From CBDDFV01 sp965227335 (lineage in GTDB: Bacteria; Planctomycetota; Phycisphaerae; Phycisphaerales; SM1A02): a stretch of DNA of 64,000 nucleotides. The stretch spans positions 1 through 64,000 of the forward strand of contig CBDDFV010000003.1 in the NCBI GenBank assembly GCA_965227335.1, in the 5' to 3' direction. Position numbers and translations under genes: made by a program. Of the stretch, positions 57,463 through 64,000 are shown piece by piece; within the stretch, counting starts at the first letter, position 1; each line of letters opens with the position of its first letter. The notes beneath the pieces are model-generated. The model had not been told where the DNA came from. It was given only the letters and a program-made list of their open reading frames with translations, and ran no database searches.

Positions 57463-59871
57463 ATGAGAAGAGCAGTACTGTTTTCAGGAACGATGTTCAT
57501 CCTGACGGCCGGCGTGGCGTCGGCCGACTGGGTGGACTTCATCGACGAGTCGGTCGCCCGTCTTCCCGCGAGCGTCCGGAACGATGACGAAGAGAAGGAT
57601 TACGCGTGGGGCGATGTTGACCAGGACGGCGACATCGACGTGGCGATCTTCCGCAAGCAGCCGTTCACCTCGTCGGGCAAGCGGACCAACGTCCTGCTGA
57701 TCAACGAGGGCGGCGGTTTCTTCGTCGATCGCACGGCTGAGTTCGCGACCGCGTCCAATGTGCCGGGCGACAACGGCTTTCTGACGCCGACCAACGACCG
57801 GGACGGTCAGTTCGCGGACTTCAACGGCGACGGCTGGCTGGACATCGTCACGACGACGACGCTGAGCGATTTCGATCCGCCGCACATCAAGAACCCGCGG
57901 GTGTACTTCAACCTCGGCGAAGACGGCAACGGCAACTGGCTCGGCTTTGAGTACGACAGCACCGCGATTCCGGAAACGTTCGTCAACATTAGCAACCCGA
58001 ACGCGGCGCCGCGCTTCTGCAGCGTCGCGGTCGGCGACATTGATAATGACGGCGATATCGACATGCACCACGGCGACTACGACTCCGGCGGTTCTCAGGT
58101 CCAGGATTTCAACAACCGTCTGCTCATCAACGACGGCACCGGCCACTTCACCGACGAGTCGTTCTCCCGGCTGACGTCGCAGATGCGGCTTTCGGCGTTC
58201 GGCGCGGCGAGTGAAATCGTCGATATGAACAACGATGGCGCCAACGACATCGTCAAGCAGACGTCGCTGAATGCGCCGACCCATGTGGCGATCATCTACA
58301 ACGACCCGGATAACCCGGGCTTCTTCGAAGGCTACGACCAGCTGTACAACCTGGCGCCCTACTTCGAGAAGACCGGCGACCTCAACAATGACGGCCTCCT
58401 CGACATGGTCGTTGTTGACGATGGCACCGACCGTTACCTCATCGCCACCGGCATCGGCGGCGATGGTCAGGTCAACTTCCAGACCAAGCAGGCCCCCAGC
58501 CAGACGAACGGCTTCGGCGGCAACGCCTGGATCGCGGACCTCAACAACGACGGTTGGCAGGACGCGATCATCACGGATGTCGATGTCGACATTCCCGGCT
58601 GCGGCCGCACGATGAAGATCCTCCGGAACCTCGGCGACGCCCCGAGCGTCACCCTGTCGTATCAGGGCACGATCGGGCCCGGCAGCGGCGATCCCACCGG
58701 CGTCCATGACGTCGCGGTGTTCGACATGAACGGCGACGGCTGGCTTGACATGATCGTCGGTCGCTGCAACGGCACCGAGATCTGGATCAACGATCCGCCG
58801 GTCGGCATGGCCTTCGCCTACCCGCTCGGTCTCGTCGGCTTCATGACGCCGAACGAAACCACCGATTTCCAGGTTCGCCTCACGCCCACCGGCGGTGACG
58901 TGGACGCGGGTTCGGTCATGCTGCACACCTCGGTCGACGGCGGACCGTTCGCGAGCCAGCCCATGGCTGACCTCGGCGACAACACCTTCGCCGGCGTCCT
59001 CCCGGCGGTCGAGTGCACCTCGACGGTCGCCTACTACGTGAGCGCGGCCCTCGAAAGCGGCAGCGAGTTCACGGACCCAGCGGGCGCCCCCGCGAGCACC
59101 TACACCGCGATCGCGGCCGAAAGCCTCGATGAGTTCTTCGAGGATCAACTCGAAGGCGACACGTCCGGCTGGACCGTCGTGAACGGCGCCGATCTCGTGT
59201 CGGGCGGCTGGGAAGCGGCCAACCCGAACGGCACCGTGTTCAACGGTCAGGTCGCGGCCCCGGAAGACGACGCCTCGCAGGCCGCGGATGCGGTCGTCGC
59301 CTTCGTCACCGAGAACGGCCCGGCGGGCGGCAGCTCGACGGCCAACGACGTTGACGGCGGCCCGACGATGCTCATCTCGCCCGCCTTCGACTTCGAAGGT
59401 TCCGACGGCGTGGTCAGCTTCCGCTACTGGCACTTCTCCAACGTGGGCGGCGGCAGCACCCCCGACTCGCTTACGGTGGAAGTGTCGAACGACAACGGCG
59501 TCACCTACACGCCCGTCACTGAGTTCACCAGCTCGAACGGCGACTGGGTCCTCTATGACTTCGTCGTGGGCGACTTCGTCGAGCCGACCGCGGAAGTCCG
59601 CGTCCGGTTCACGTCGTCTGACCTGCCCAACGACTCGGTCACCGAGTCGGGCATCGACTCCGTGTTCGCGTCCCGCTTCGATTGCGGCGACGTCAACGAA
59701 TGCCCGGCGGACCTCTCCGGCAACGGTTCGGTCGGTCCGGAAGATCTCGCGGCGCTCCTCGGCGCGTGGGGTCCGAACGCGGGCTCCCCGGCGGACTTCG
59801 ATGGCGACGACATGGTCGGCCCTGGCGACCTCGCCGTCCTGCTCGGCGCCTGGGGCAGCTGCGACGGCTGA
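57463..59871 (+). CDS. Secreted FG-GAP repeat protein with dockerin repeats (third copy)
   Basis: An 802-residue protein with GAGGAG about 8 nt before the ATG. Signal peptide MRRAVLFSGTMFILTAGVASA. FG-GAP/VCBS units (DVDQDGDIDVAI, DFNGDGWLDIVT, DIDNDGDIDMHH, DMNNDGANDIVK, DLNNDGLLDMVV, DLNNDGWQDAII, DMNGDGWLDMIV) fill ~30-445. A beta-sandwich stretch (~450-560) and a jelly-roll-like domain (~565-745, EDQLEGDTSGWTVVNGAD ... VSFRYWHFSN) follow. The end has two dockerin-like repeats (SGNGSVGPEDLAALLGAWG; DGDDMVGPGDLAVLLGAWG). Codons are strongly C-ended, as in the 14028 gene. Probably a surface-exposed, calcium-dependent binding protein; ligand unknown. Confidence 0.9.
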   Translation: MRRAVLFSGTMFILTAGVASADWVDFIDESVARLPASVRNDDEEKDYAWGDVDQDGDIDVAIFRKQPFTSSGKRTNVLLINEGGGFFVDRTAEFATASNVPGDNGFLTPTNDRDGQFADFNGDGWLDIVTTTTLSDFDPPHIKNPRVYFNLGEDGNGNWLGFEYDSTAIPETFVNISNPNAAPRFCSVAVGDIDNDGDIDMHHGDYDSGGSQVQDFNNRLLINDGTGHFTDESFSRLTSQMRLSAFGAASEIVDMNNDGANDIVKQTSLNAPTHVAIIYNDPDNPGFFEGYDQLYNLAPYFEKTGDLNNDGLLDMVVVDDGTDRYLIATGIGGDGQVNFQTKQAPSQTNGFGGNAWIADLNNDGWQDAIITDVDVDIPGCGRTMKILRNLGDAPSVTLSYQGTIGPGSGDPTGVHDVAVFDMNGDGWLDMIVGRCNGTEIWINDPPVGMAFAYPLGLVGFMTPNETTDFQVRLTPTGGDVDAGSVMLHTSVDGGPFASQPMADLGDNTFAGVLPAVECTSTVAYYVSAALESGSEFTDPAGAPASTYTAIAAESLDEFFEDQLEGDTSGWTVVNGADLVSGGWEAANPNGTVFNGQVAAPEDDASQAADAVVAFVTENGPAGGSSTANDVDGGPTMLISPAFDFEGSDGVVSFRYWHFSNVGGGSTPDSLTVEVSNDNGVTYTPVTEFTSSNGDWVLYDFVVGDFVEPTAEVRVRFTSSDLPNDSVTESGIDSVFASRFDCGDVNECPADLSGNGSVGPEDLAALLGAWGPNAGSPADFDGDDMVGPGDLAVLLGAWGSCDG

Positions 59872-59906
59872 TCGTCGCTGAACGCAACATCTCATGACAC
59901 GTTTTC

Positions 59907-59938
59907 GCCCCCGACCGGTTCGCCGGTCGGGGGCTTTT
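59907..59938 (+). terminator. Strong terminator with a TTCG tetraloop
   Basis: Perfect 12-bp stem GCCCCCGACCGG / CCGGTCGGGGGC closed by the very stable TTCG (UUCG) loop and followed by TTTT. Confidence 0.93.
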
Positions 59939-59981
59939 CATTCCCGCTCACCACCGGTCGGTCTGTCCGGGGCGCCGTCGC

Positions 59982-59987
59982 TATCAT
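59982..59987 (+). promoter_or_regulatory. -10 element (TATCAT) placed for a leaderless start
   Basis: TATCAT ends 9 nt before the ATG at 59997. A CTCCTC tract, but no Shine-Dalgarno, lies between. Confidence 0.4.
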
Positions 59988-59996
59988 GTTCTCCTC

Positions 59997-60872
59997 ATGC
60001 GCAGTTCTTCTCTTCTCATCGGTTTTGCATCGGTCGCGCTGCTGGCGACGACGGCGTGCGAGCGCCAGAGCGCCCCGGACACGCCGTCGACCGTCCCGTC
60101 CGCTCCGCCGTCCGCCGGCTCCGCCGCGTTGGACACCGGCGACTATCTTCCGCCCGGCCCGGAGACGCCGCTCCCGCCCCGAATCGAACGGATTCGCTCT
60201 GACCTCGGCGAGTACGCGGCGTTGATACGCGTCGGTCGGTTCGGACCCGCGCGAATTCGTCTCAAGCAGCACCTTGAAGATCATCCCGAGGATGGGCAGG
60301 CGAAGTTCCTCTTCGGACTCTCCCAGTACCTCGAGGCCCAGTACGCGCGGGCCCAGCCGCATCTGGAACAGGCCGCCCGGCTCGAGCCCGGCTACTTCGT
60401 CACGTTCGCCAACCTCGGCTGGTGCTACTACTACCTCGCCGACCTCGATCGCGCCGCCGCGTGCTTTCGACATTTCCTTCGCTTTGAGCCCGCAGGCGTC
60501 GCACGGGGGAACGCGCACTTCGCTCTCGGGATCATCGCCCTTGATCGCTCCCGCGATGAACCGGCCGAGACCCATCTTCTCGAAGCGATCGAAGCGTTCA
60601 CGTCAGCCGGCGACGCCGCGGTGACCGATCGCGGCAAGGCGCACGCCCGCCTGGGCGAGCTCTACCTGCGGAACGACCGCTTCGAGGAAGCGAGGCAGGA
60701 ACTGAGCCAGGCGATCGTCATGTGGCCGGAGCACTACGACGCCCACTTCATGCTGTACCGCACGCTGCTTCGTCTCGGCGAAGAGGAGCAGGCGGCGGCG
60801 GCGCTTCAGCGATACGAAGAGGCGAAGGCGGCGTTCGAACAGTCCCGGAACAGCGTCCCGCCTCCCCCCTGA
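59997..60872 (+). CDS. Stand-alone TPR lipoprotein
   Basis: A 291-residue protein with a lipoprotein leader (SVALLATTAC, Cys ~20) and a Pro/Ser-rich spacer. About five TPR-type hairpins follow (FGPARIRLKQHLEDHPEDGQ; YARAQPHLEQAARLEPGYF; LDRAAACFRHFLRFEPAG; RFEEARQELSQAIVMWPEHY). It is a paralogue of the secreted TPR protein at 12913-13734, which is coupled to a CRTAC1 gene, yet here no CRTAC1 gene is adjacent. It may work with one of the CRTAC1 proteins elsewhere. It converges with the nucleotide-sugar dehydrogenase gene 9 bp away. Confidence 0.87.
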   Translation: MRSSSLLIGFASVALLATTACERQSAPDTPSTVPSAPPSAGSAALDTGDYLPPGPETPLPPRIERIRSDLGEYAALIRVGRFGPARIRLKQHLEDHPEDGQAKFLFGLSQYLEAQYARAQPHLEQAARLEPGYFVTFANLGWCYYYLADLDRAAACFRHFLRFEPAGVARGNAHFALGIIALDRSRDEPAETHLLEAIEAFTSAGDAAVTDRGKAHARLGELYLRNDRFEEARQELSQAIVMWPEHYDAHFMLYRTLLRLGEEEQAAAALQRYEEAKAAFEQSRNSVPPPP

Positions 60873-60881
60873 GCGTGGACG

Positions 60882-62192
60882 CTACCAGTAGAGGCCCTCG
60901 TAGCCGGGGGCCGCGCGCAGGGCCGGAATGTTCTGGAGATCGATGACCCGCTGATCCGGTTTCCACTGCACACTGGACCACTGCGCCTCCGTGAGACGGT
61001 GGCTCACCACGACGATGTCGGCCTGGTCAATGACGGACGGCAGGTCGTGGCAGAGCAGGTCCTCGAGATGCTCGATACTGCGGAGCGCGAACGCCCGGTT
61101 GGCCCCGACCAGCGACGGCACCGACAGCGCTTCGTCGTAGATCAGCACCGGGTGACGCTTGCCGGTGAGGTGCTCGACCACCGTCACCATTGGAGATTCC
61201 CGGACGTCGTCCGTTCCCTCCTTGAACGCAAGACCGACAATCGCGATCGTCGGTCGGTCCGGCCCGACAATCCGATCGAGCAGCAGTTCGATCTGCAGTC
61301 GATTCGACTCCATCGTTCCGGCCAGCATCGGCGTCGGCAGCGCCCGCTCGCGGGCGGTGGCCAGAACATTCCGCAGATCCTTCGGCAGGCACGAGCCGCC
61401 GAAGGCGAAGCCGGGACGGAGATACCGCGGGGAGATGTTCAGTTTCTCGTCCCGACAGAAAATCTCCATGACCGCGTGCGAGTCAACGCCGAAAGCGCGA
61501 CACAGCACGCCGATCTCATTGCCGAACGTCACTTTGACCGCGTGGAAACAGTTGTCCGCGTACTTCACCATCGCCGCGACTTCGGGGGCGACATGAAACG
61601 TCTCCGCGTCGACGCCGGGGTAGAGCTGGTCGCAGATGGCGCGGCTGTCCGCGTCCGACGCTCCAAAGACGATCTTCGGAGGATTCCGGAAGTCGCCGAC
61701 CGCCTGGCCCTCGCGCAGAAACTCGGGGTGACAGACGTATCCAAGCCCCTTGCCGATCCGGCGTCCCGACGCCTGCGCGAGGATCTCCGCCATGCGGGCC
61801 TGGGCGGGGGGCGGGCTGGTCGACCGCAGCATCACCACGTACTGCTGATGGTCGGCGGCCGCGACGGCCTCGCCGATCTGCTCCATCACCCGCTCGACGT
61901 AGGTGAGATTGACGCGCCCGACGTCATCCGAGGGGGTGCCCACGCATACGATTGCGACCTCCGTCGCCGCCACCGCCGCCGTCGCATCCGTCGTCGCCCG
62001 CAGCCGGCCCGACCCGACCGCGTTCGCCACGAGTCCGTCCATCTCCGCTTCGATGATGGGCGACGCCCCGCGATTGATTGCGTCGACCTTCGCCGTCGCG
62101 ATATCGACGCCGATGACCTCGTGACCCAGCGGCGGCAGGCAGCCGCAGTTCACGGCGCCGACGTACCCAAGACCGAAGACGCTGATCTTCAC
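60882..62192 (-). CDS. Nucleotide-sugar dehydrogenase, GDP-mannose 6-dehydrogenase-like
   Basis: A 436-residue cytoplasmic enzyme that oxidises a nucleotide sugar to its uronic acid with two NAD+. The NAD-binding site is VFGLGYVGAVN (5-15), the catalytic Cys is C268 in FGGSCLPKD, and E157 (PEFLREG), K210 and N214 (KYADNCFHAVK) are in place. CRDEKLNISPRYLRPGFAFG resembles AlgD (GDP-mannose dehydrogenase) more than UDP-glucose dehydrogenase, so GDP-mannuronate is the likelier product, though this is inference. The GTG at 62192 overlaps the upstream glycosyltransferase stop (GTGA). Together they suggest a uronate-containing surface polysaccharide. Confidence 0.93.
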   Translation of the reverse strand: MKISVFGLGYVGAVNCGCLPPLGHEVIGVDIATAKVDAINRGASPIIEAEMDGLVANAVGSGRLRATTDATAAVAATEVAIVCVGTPSDDVGRVNLTYVERVMEQIGEAVAAADHQQYVVMLRSTSPPPAQARMAEILAQASGRRIGKGLGYVCHPEFLREGQAVGDFRNPPKIVFGASDADSRAICDQLYPGVDAETFHVAPEVAAMVKYADNCFHAVKVTFGNEIGVLCRAFGVDSHAVMEIFCRDEKLNISPRYLRPGFAFGGSCLPKDLRNVLATARERALPTPMLAGTMESNRLQIELLLDRIVGPDRPTIAIVGLAFKEGTDDVRESPMVTVVEHLTGKRHPVLIYDEALSVPSLVGANRAFALRSIEHLEDLLCHDLPSVIDQADIVVVSHRLTEAQWSSVQWKPDQRVIDLQNIPALRAAPGYEGLYW

Positions 62193-63391
62193 GCTGACGC
62201 CCGCCGCTTTCGTGAAAGCTCAAGTCCGCGTCGGATCGCGCTGTCAATGGTCTCCGCGAGTCGATCCACGTTCACCTCATCCCGCAGAAGTCGGCGGCCG
62301 CGAGCCACCATGTCCTCCGTCGCGGCCGGCTCCATGAAGGCCGCCCTGATCGCGTCGATCAGCGCGGAAACATCGCCCTTCTTATATCGCCGCCCCGTGC
62401 GGCCGTGCTCGAGAATCTCCGAGTCGCTGCCCGATTCATCAGCAATCACCGTCGGCGTCCCGAGCGCCAGCGACTGATTGATCGCCAGGCCCACGGCGCC
62501 GCACTGCACGAAGACGTTCGCGGCGGCGATCCATGCGTAGTCGTCGCCCTCCGGAACGCGGCCCGGCGCCACAATGGCGGGATCCAGGTCAGCCGCCTCC
62601 CGTCGGATCGCCTCGAGGCCCGGACCGCCCCCGACGAGCGCCAGCGTGAGCAATGGATCCGTCTCGCGCAGGCGCGGCCAGGCCGCGAGCAGGTCGCGCA
62701 CCCGCTTGTCGGCGGCCATGCGTCCGACGTACAGAACGACCCGACGCCCTTCCAGACCATGCTCCGCCCGGATCGCCTCCGCCCGCGCTCGGATCGCCGC
62801 CTCGCCCTCGAACACGCGACCGGTGTCGATGGTGTTCCGGGTGACGATGATCCGATCGCGCGGGACACCGAGCGCGAGAAGTTCATCCCGGCCCTGAAGA
62901 CCGTATGTCAGGACGGCGTCATACCGAGCGTACAGCCGGCGACGGAGGAGGTTCGCCAGCGGTGGCGGGAGCCGGGACCCGCTGTGCACCTTGGTCCACG
63001 CCAGCACCGCCGCACCGGTCTGCTTCGCGCGGCGGGGGATTGTCCAACTGTCGTGATTCCGGGGGTTGGCGTTCATGACGAGGACGGCTGGTCGTTCGTG
63101 CGCGACCCGGTCGTGCAGCCCGTCCCAGCCCAGCGGACGCAGACGGCCGCGTCGCCGTTGGAGCGGGAGATCCTCGAGGTAGTCGCGTGTCTCGTTGCTT
63201 CCGAACGGTCGCCCGTGATCGGTTCCGCCCAGCACCCGCAAGCGATACGCGTTCGTACTGAGTCGGACGAGGCGATCCCAGATCGGCGTCCGGTAATGCT
63301 CGATTCGTCCCTGGATGATCCACGCTTCAGGCGCATCGTCGTTCGGCTGGAGAGCGGGGGGCGCGGGCATGGGGTCGCGGGTGTACCACAA
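62189..63391 (-). CDS. Group 1 (GT4-like) glycosyltransferase
   Basis: A 400-residue protein. The TTG at 63391 has GGAG 9 nt upstream and lies 6 bp after the previous stop; an ATG at 63370 is the alternative, shortening it by 7 residues. The GT-B fold is seen in the C-terminal half: VVLYVGRMAADKRVRDLL (donor-domain start), LALVGGGPGLE, FVQCGAVGLAINQSLALGTP and SGSDSEILEHGRTGRRY, with the acidic E and Gly-rich loops binding the nucleotide sugar. It adds a sugar to a glycan or lipid acceptor at the membrane. It is coupled to the uronate-forming dehydrogenase. Confidence 0.9.
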   Translation of the reverse strand: MWYTRDPMPAPPALQPNDDAPEAWIIQGRIEHYRTPIWDRLVRLSTNAYRLRVLGGTDHGRPFGSNETRDYLEDLPLQRRRGRLRPLGWDGLHDRVAHERPAVLVMNANPRNHDSWTIPRRAKQTGAAVLAWTKVHSGSRLPPPLANLLRRRLYARYDAVLTYGLQGRDELLALGVPRDRIIVTRNTIDTGRVFEGEAAIRARAEAIRAEHGLEGRRVVLYVGRMAADKRVRDLLAAWPRLRETDPLLTLALVGGGPGLEAIRREAADLDPAIVAPGRVPEGDDYAWIAAANVFVQCGAVGLAINQSLALGTPTVIADESGSDSEILEHGRTGRRYKKGDVSALIDAIRAAFMEPAATEDMVARGRRLLRDEVNVDRLAETIDSAIRRGLELSRKRRASA

Positions 63392-63397
63392 ACGCGC

Positions 63398-64000
63398 TCA
63401 CTCCGCAAAGAGGAACGCGAGCCCTCCGATCACGGCCGCGGCGAGCAGCGCCAGCAGAACGGCGCCGATGATCTTCCAGACGCTGTACGGACGGTCGCCT
63501 CGCACCTCGCCCGTGCGGGCGTTGATCAGCACCCGGTACACCGTGTCGCGATAGGTGTACGCGCTGACCCACACGGGCAGCAGCAGGTGCTTGAACGTGA
63601 TGTCGAACGGTTGCGTGTGCACGGTGAAGATGCGTTGTTCATCGCCGCCGATGTCGCGCCGGATGGTCGCCCGGATCGGTCCCTCCATGCGCTCTCCGGC
63701 CAGCCGGAAGCCCTCGTCGAGTTCGACCTGGTATTTCTCCGCCTGGAACCCGGCGAGGTACTCGGGCGTGAACGCCGCGACCGATTCGAGATCCCACGGT
63801 TCGAGGGCGCGGAGATCATCGCGGGGGAGCGACTGACTGGCGGCGATCAGGAGGTCGTCGAAACGATTGTGCACGCGTCCCGCCGCCGGATACCAACGCG
63901 TTTTCCGGACCATGCGGGTGCGGGTCACCGTCTTGCCGTTGACGGTGGTGGTGTAGGTCTCGGGAACCCAGTAGTGCTCACCGCGTTGGCCGGTGTAGGC
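63398..64000 (-). CDS. C-terminal part of a zinc-ribbon/TFIIB-like membrane protein
   Basis: 200 residues are visible and the frame is open to the window edge, so the 5' part lies outside. The visible start AYTGQRGEHYWVPETYTTTV followed by basic RTRMVRKTRWYPAAGRVHNRF, then FKHLLLPVWVSAYTYRDTVY and a final membrane helix (IGAVLLALLAAAVIGGLAFL), is the C-terminal layout of a family usually annotated as TFIIB-type zinc ribbon-containing or helicase-PriA-superfamily-related proteins. The zinc-binding cysteines would be upstream of the window. Function unknown. It precedes the glycosyltransferase gene and probably shares its transcript. Confidence 0.8.
   Translation of the reverse strand, partial: AYTGQRGEHYWVPETYTTTVNGKTVTRTRMVRKTRWYPAAGRVHNRFDDLLIAASQSLPRDDLRALEPWDLESVAAFTPEYLAGFQAEKYQVELDEGFRLAGERMEGPIRATIRRDIGGDEQRIFTVHTQPFDITFKHLLLPVWVSAYTYRDTVYRVLINARTGEVRGDRPYSVWKIIGAVLLALLAAAVIGGLAFLFAE

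Noticed and set aside
57484..59895. 803-codon minus-strand open frame opposite the third FG-GAP/dockerin gene
   Set aside because: Same cause; the plus strand has signal peptide, domains, ribosome site and terminator.
1..64000. Cohesin, sortase or exosortase partner for the dockerin-like ends
   Set aside because: No protein in the window shows cohesin, sortase or exosortase motifs; any partner must lie elsewhere.

Overview
The window is a GC-rich, gene-dense piece of bacterial chromosome. Six secreted proteins end in paired dockerin-like repeats of the D-x-D-G-D-G...DLAxLLxxWG kind, CRTAC1-type (FG-GAP/VCBS plus ASPIC/UnbV) proteins are very numerous, and a sulfatase/phosphodiesterase group is present. 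Together these point to Planctomycetota, most likely class Phycisphaerae. No phage, transposase, integrase, CRISPR array or rRNA is visible. The only RNA gene is a tRNA-Ser(UGA).

Layout. 1-4.3 kb: an operon of four overlapping genes (unknown helical protein cut by the window edge, secreted protein, DUF2064 GT-A-like protein, single-domain response regulator). 4.4-7.6 kb: a small conserved protein, a lipoprotein, a processive family 2 glycosyltransferase and a small membrane protein. 7.6-13.7 kb: two convergent CRTAC1/TPR gene pairs. 14-21.8 kb: two paralogous FG-GAP/dockerin proteins flanking a cysteine-rich tandem-repeat protein, then a five-heme cytochrome c that itself ends in dockerin repeats. 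21.9-30 kb: a sulfatase-like lipoprotein divergent from a sulfotransferase/phosphodiesterase fusion, a paralogous phosphodiesterase, a 63-aa protein and two membrane proteins. 30-39.3 kb: another dockerin-ended secreted protein, an ABC exporter pair, tRNA-Ser, a zinc-ribbon protein, a methyltransferase, ComM/YifB, a coiled-coil secreted protein and ArgR. 39.2-51.8 kb: a membrane five-heme cytochrome with TPRs coupled to a CRTAC1 protein and argR; a nitrilase coupled to a TPR+CRTAC1 fusion lipoprotein; and a further TPR/CRTAC1 pair. 52-60 kb: HU, a transmembrane Ser/Thr kinase, a di-heme DHOR-type oxidoreductase with dockerin repeats, a third FG-GAP/dockerin protein and an orphan TPR lipoprotein. 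60.9-64 kb: a GDP-mannose/UDP-glucose dehydrogenase, a group 1 glycosyltransferase and the 3' part of a membrane protein gene, probably for surface polysaccharide.

The theme that ties the window together is a cell-envelope apparatus. Five TPR + CRTAC1 combinations occur, four as genes overlapping by 4 bp and one as a single fused protein. One of the coupled sets begins with a quinone-side-like membrane multiheme cytochrome that carries its own TPR domain. Alongside these, secreted cytochromes, a di-heme oxidoreductase and beta-propeller-like proteins share a dockerin-like terminus. I regard the repeated TPR-CRTAC1-multiheme cytochrome unit as the best candidate for an undescribed system here. 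Its function is inference.

At the level of expression, several genes have a TANNNT -10 element only 6-9 nt before the start codon and no Shine-Dalgarno, which suggests leaderless transcripts. Two of these (comM and the membrane cytochrome) also have good -35 boxes. The genes with long leaders, by contrast, have clear GGAGG-type sites. Strong hairpin/T-run terminators follow most of the dockerin-ended genes.
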